A DNA stretch of 24,296 bases from Alphaproteobacteria bacterium. GTDB lineage: Bacteria; Pseudomonadota; Alphaproteobacteria; ATCC43930; CGMCC-115725. Below, piece by piece: positions 22,653-24,296 of the stretch. The DNA is taken from NCBI GenBank assembly GCA_019237175.1, contig JAFAHP010000190.1:1-24296 (forward strand), read 5' to 3'. Each line of letters starts with the position of its first letter. The first letter of the stretch is position 1. The translations under genes were made by a program, and so were the position numbers. Below the pieces are notes generated by a model, which saw nothing but the letters and a program-made list of their open reading frames with translations, was not told the origin of the DNA and ran no database searches.

Positions 22653-23501
22653 GTGGCGGAGTGGACCGAAACCTTTCGCGGCTCGGTGGCGCCGTGGGAA
22701 TGCGACATCACCGAGCATTTCACGATCGCCTATTATGCCGATCGGATCGACCAAGCCTCGATTACTCTCGCCGATTTGCTTGGTCTGTCGGAACCGGTGA
22801 ATACCGGGGTTTTTCCGCGGCGCTTCACATTGCGCTTTATGCGCGAGTTGCGTGCCGGCGCCAGCTTTCATATCGAGAGTGCGCCGATCGGGATTGAACC
22901 GGCATTGCGCCTCGGTCATCGAGTTGTCGATTCGGCGAACGGCGAGACCATCACCTGGGTCGAGGAGGCATGGGAAACCGCGCAACTGCCCGATGCCCAG
23001 CGCAAATCATTGAGTGACGCGGTCATGATTTGGGAAGGGCCCGAGATCGAGCAACGGCCCAATCCCATTTCGACCGCAGGTGCCATCGCAACCGCTCGCG
23101 GCCGGGTACGGCCCTCTGATCTCGACGAGTTCGGCCGCTTTTCGCTCGCCGCCTTCGTCCACCGGTTCACCGACGCCGTGATCCAGGTGTCGGCGGCGAT
23201 CGGCATGACCGGCGACTATATGAAAACCGAACGGCGCGGCTATTCGACCTTTGAACTCGCCCTGCGCATCGCCGGCGTGCCGCGCGTCGGAGGTCGGTAC
23301 CTGATCGAAACCGGCATCGTGCATCTCGGCAGCTCGTCGATCCGGTTGTTGCATCGGATGACCGATCCGCGCAGCGGACACGAATTCGCCCGCCTCAGCC
23401 AGTTTGGCGTACAGCTCGATCTCGACGCCCGCCGCCCGGCGCCGCTGCCGCCGCCGATGCGCGCCGCCGCGGCGCGCCTAGTGCTCCCCGTCAAATCATA
23501 A
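22653..23501 (+). CDS. Double-hotdog acyl-CoA thioesterase-like protein
   Basis: The 282-residue product consists of two hotdog repeats. The first opens FRGSVAPWECDITEHFTIAY, where thioesterases of the 4-hydroxybenzoyl-CoA type have a D-x-GH-x-N-x-x-Y pattern; here the acidic D18 and H22 positions are kept, but the Gly and Asn are altered. The second half (RPSDLDEFGRFSLAAFVHRF) has the same layout. GTG 22653 is well placed behind GGAGGGAG (22640-22647). Hydrolysis of an acyl-CoA is the likely activity. It is 25 bp downstream of the surface-protein gene on the same strand, so the two may be cotranscribed. Confidence 0.75.
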   Translation: MAEWTETFRGSVAPWECDITEHFTIAYYADRIDQASITLADLLGLSEPVNTGVFPRRFTLRFMRELRAGASFHIESAPIGIEPALRLGHRVVDSANGETITWVEEAWETAQLPDAQRKSLSDAVMIWEGPEIEQRPNPISTAGAIATARGRVRPSDLDEFGRFSLAAFVHRFTDAVIQVSAAIGMTGDYMKTERRGYSTFELALRIAGVPRVGGRYLIETGIVHLGSSSIRLLHRMTDPRSGHEFARLSQFGVQLDLDARRPAPLPPPMRAAAARLVLPVKS

Positions 23502-23778
23502 TGCCGCTTCGCAAGCCCTACGCGCACAACGTGCGATGACGATGATCACCACTGCAAACGCGGCCACAACCCGCAGGATCAGTCTTGTTTTCCCAATGAC
23601 AGGGAATTTCAAACCGGCGAATGGTGCGGGTCGGAACATTTCAGTCTGAATTTAACAGGGAAACGTAACCTTCCTGGGCTGGGGCTGCCCCGCGTGAACA
23701 AGATGTTCCACGCAGGTCTTCGCCCAGCGGATACAGGAGCGCTGGAGCCAAGATATGAGCACGATGATCGCCGTCGCG
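23502..23778. other. Intergenic stretch without a supported gene
   Basis: A 37-codon ORF starting at 23536 (MTMITTANAATTRRISLVFP) has no family features. CGCAC-aac-GTGCG near 23523-23535 is a weak hairpin after the thioesterase gene. Nothing else could be identified. Confidence 0.35.
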
Positions 23779-24024
23779 CTATCCGATCCGCACGCTCAAA
23801 TTATTAATTCGGAGAGTAACGATTTTGGACGAATTTGTAGTAGATAAACCTATAGAAAGCACAGCTCTTAAGCGCGCTGTCTCGTTTCGTCGAGCTAAAC
23901 GCAAACACACTATAACGGCAGCGACGGCAGCAGTTGCTGCCAAGACAATGCCAATAGCACTTATCGCTGTGATGGTATGTTCATAGGACTTCGAGAGACC
24001 TTCAAGGGTTGTTAGCGCGAGCAT
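23779..24024 (-). CDS. Possible small membrane protein (weak)
   Basis: This 81-residue ORF has one clear hydrophobic helix (AIGIVLAATAAVAAVIVCLRL, roughly residues 23-43) followed by a basic segment (ARRNETARLR). Base composition is lower in GC than the surroundings. No family is recognised and the ribosome site is poor. It lies between the thioesterase gene and the vapC-like gene in an accessory-looking end of the window. Confidence 0.3.
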   Translation of the reverse strand: MLALTTLEGLSKSYEHTITAISAIGIVLAATAAVAAVIVCLRLARRNETARLRAVLSIGLSTTNSSKIVTLRINNLSVRIG

Positions 24025-24104
24025 CCTGGGAATGCGGCAAATTCAAAGCCGTCACAAGATCTGTGGTTCGATGTTATTTCCACCGGCCGTAAGGACGAGG
24101 TCGC

Positions 24105-24296
24105 TCAAAGCCGCGTCGACTCCAGTGCGCGCAGACGATTATTCAAAGAAACAAGCTCGGCGGAGAGGTTGCGCGCCAACCACAGATATGCCGCGTCGTA
24201 GCTGCTCAGTCCGTGCGCCTCGGCCAATAAGAGTGCCTCCGGATGGTCGATCGGGGTGATCGCGATCGTCATGCGCCTATAGATTGCAAATGCCGC
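24105..24296 (-). CDS. vapC: VapC-type PIN toxin, C-terminal part (cut by window edge)
   Basis: The minus frame runs from the right edge to TGA at 24105-24107, giving 63 residues: AAFAIYRRMTIAITPIDHPE, then LAEAHGLSSYDAAYLWLARN and AELVSLNNRLRAL. This is the C-terminal half of a PIN-domain ribonuclease, the toxin of VapBC modules. The third active-site acid is D34 of the fragment (SYDAAYL). The position of the fourth, normally Asp in TLDxRL, is Asn here (SLNNRL). The antitoxin vapB would lie to the right, outside the window. Whether the enzyme is active cannot be told from this part. Confidence 0.8.
   Translation of the reverse strand, partial: AAFAIYRRMTIAITPIDHPEALLLAEAHGLSSYDAAYLWLARNLSAELVSLNNRLRALESTRL

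Overview
The window is GC-rich chromosomal DNA, most likely from an alphaproteobacterium and perhaps a Rhodospirillales-like lineage. This rests on the leftward rpmH-rnpA-yidD-yidC block, an HpnL-like membrane protein, a DHBP synthase with a dead GTP-cyclohydrolase-like half (the alphaproteobacterial RibBX form), a phosphotransferase/DUF6285 protein, an IS1380-type remnant and frequent GTG/TTG starts. The species cannot be named from sequence alone.

Layout. (1) 1-2710, minus strand: rpmH, rnpA, yidD and yidC (cut by the left edge), transcribed from a clear sigma70-type promoter at 2682-2710. (2) 2931-5859, plus strand: two tandem paralogous di-iron ferritin-like proteins and an HpnL-like lipid-transport membrane protein, all joined by ATGA overlaps. 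A terminator-like hairpin lies inside the last codons of the third gene. (3) 5995-9548, plus strand: a TVP38/TMEM64 membrane protein overlapping a MerA/Lpd-type flavoprotein, then an orphan HDLRN-type sensor histidine kinase. The kinase converges on and overlaps an RlmI-type methyltransferase gene (minus, 9520-10758). (4) 10945-12960: a tRNA-Arg(ACG) gene followed by an accessory strip holding an IS1380 3' remnant, an AT-richer orphan membrane protein and a broken DUF2165 gene. (5) 13109-20314, plus strand: acyl-CoA ligase, SDR oxidoreductase, ACAD10-like phosphotransferase fused to DUF6285, RibBX, an MFS transporter and a coiled-coil membrane protein, closely packed. This looks like an acid-activation and acyl-CoA catabolic cluster with its own uptake protein. 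(6) 20315-20851: a gene-free stretch of dispersed palindromic repeats. (7) 20852-24296: a small conserved hypothetical gene; divergent ornithine-cyclodeaminase-family and surface-protein genes flanking an FNR/FixK-like box; a double-hotdog thioesterase; a weak small ORF; and the 3' end of a vapC-like PIN toxin cut by the right edge.

The most unusual part is 2931-9548. Two intact di-iron proteins are translationally coupled to an HpnL-like lipid protein, and next to them lies a membrane protein/flavoprotein/sensor-kinase set. I read this as a possible membrane-lipid or redox modification locus. That reading is inference: the sequence shows families and coupling, not substrates.
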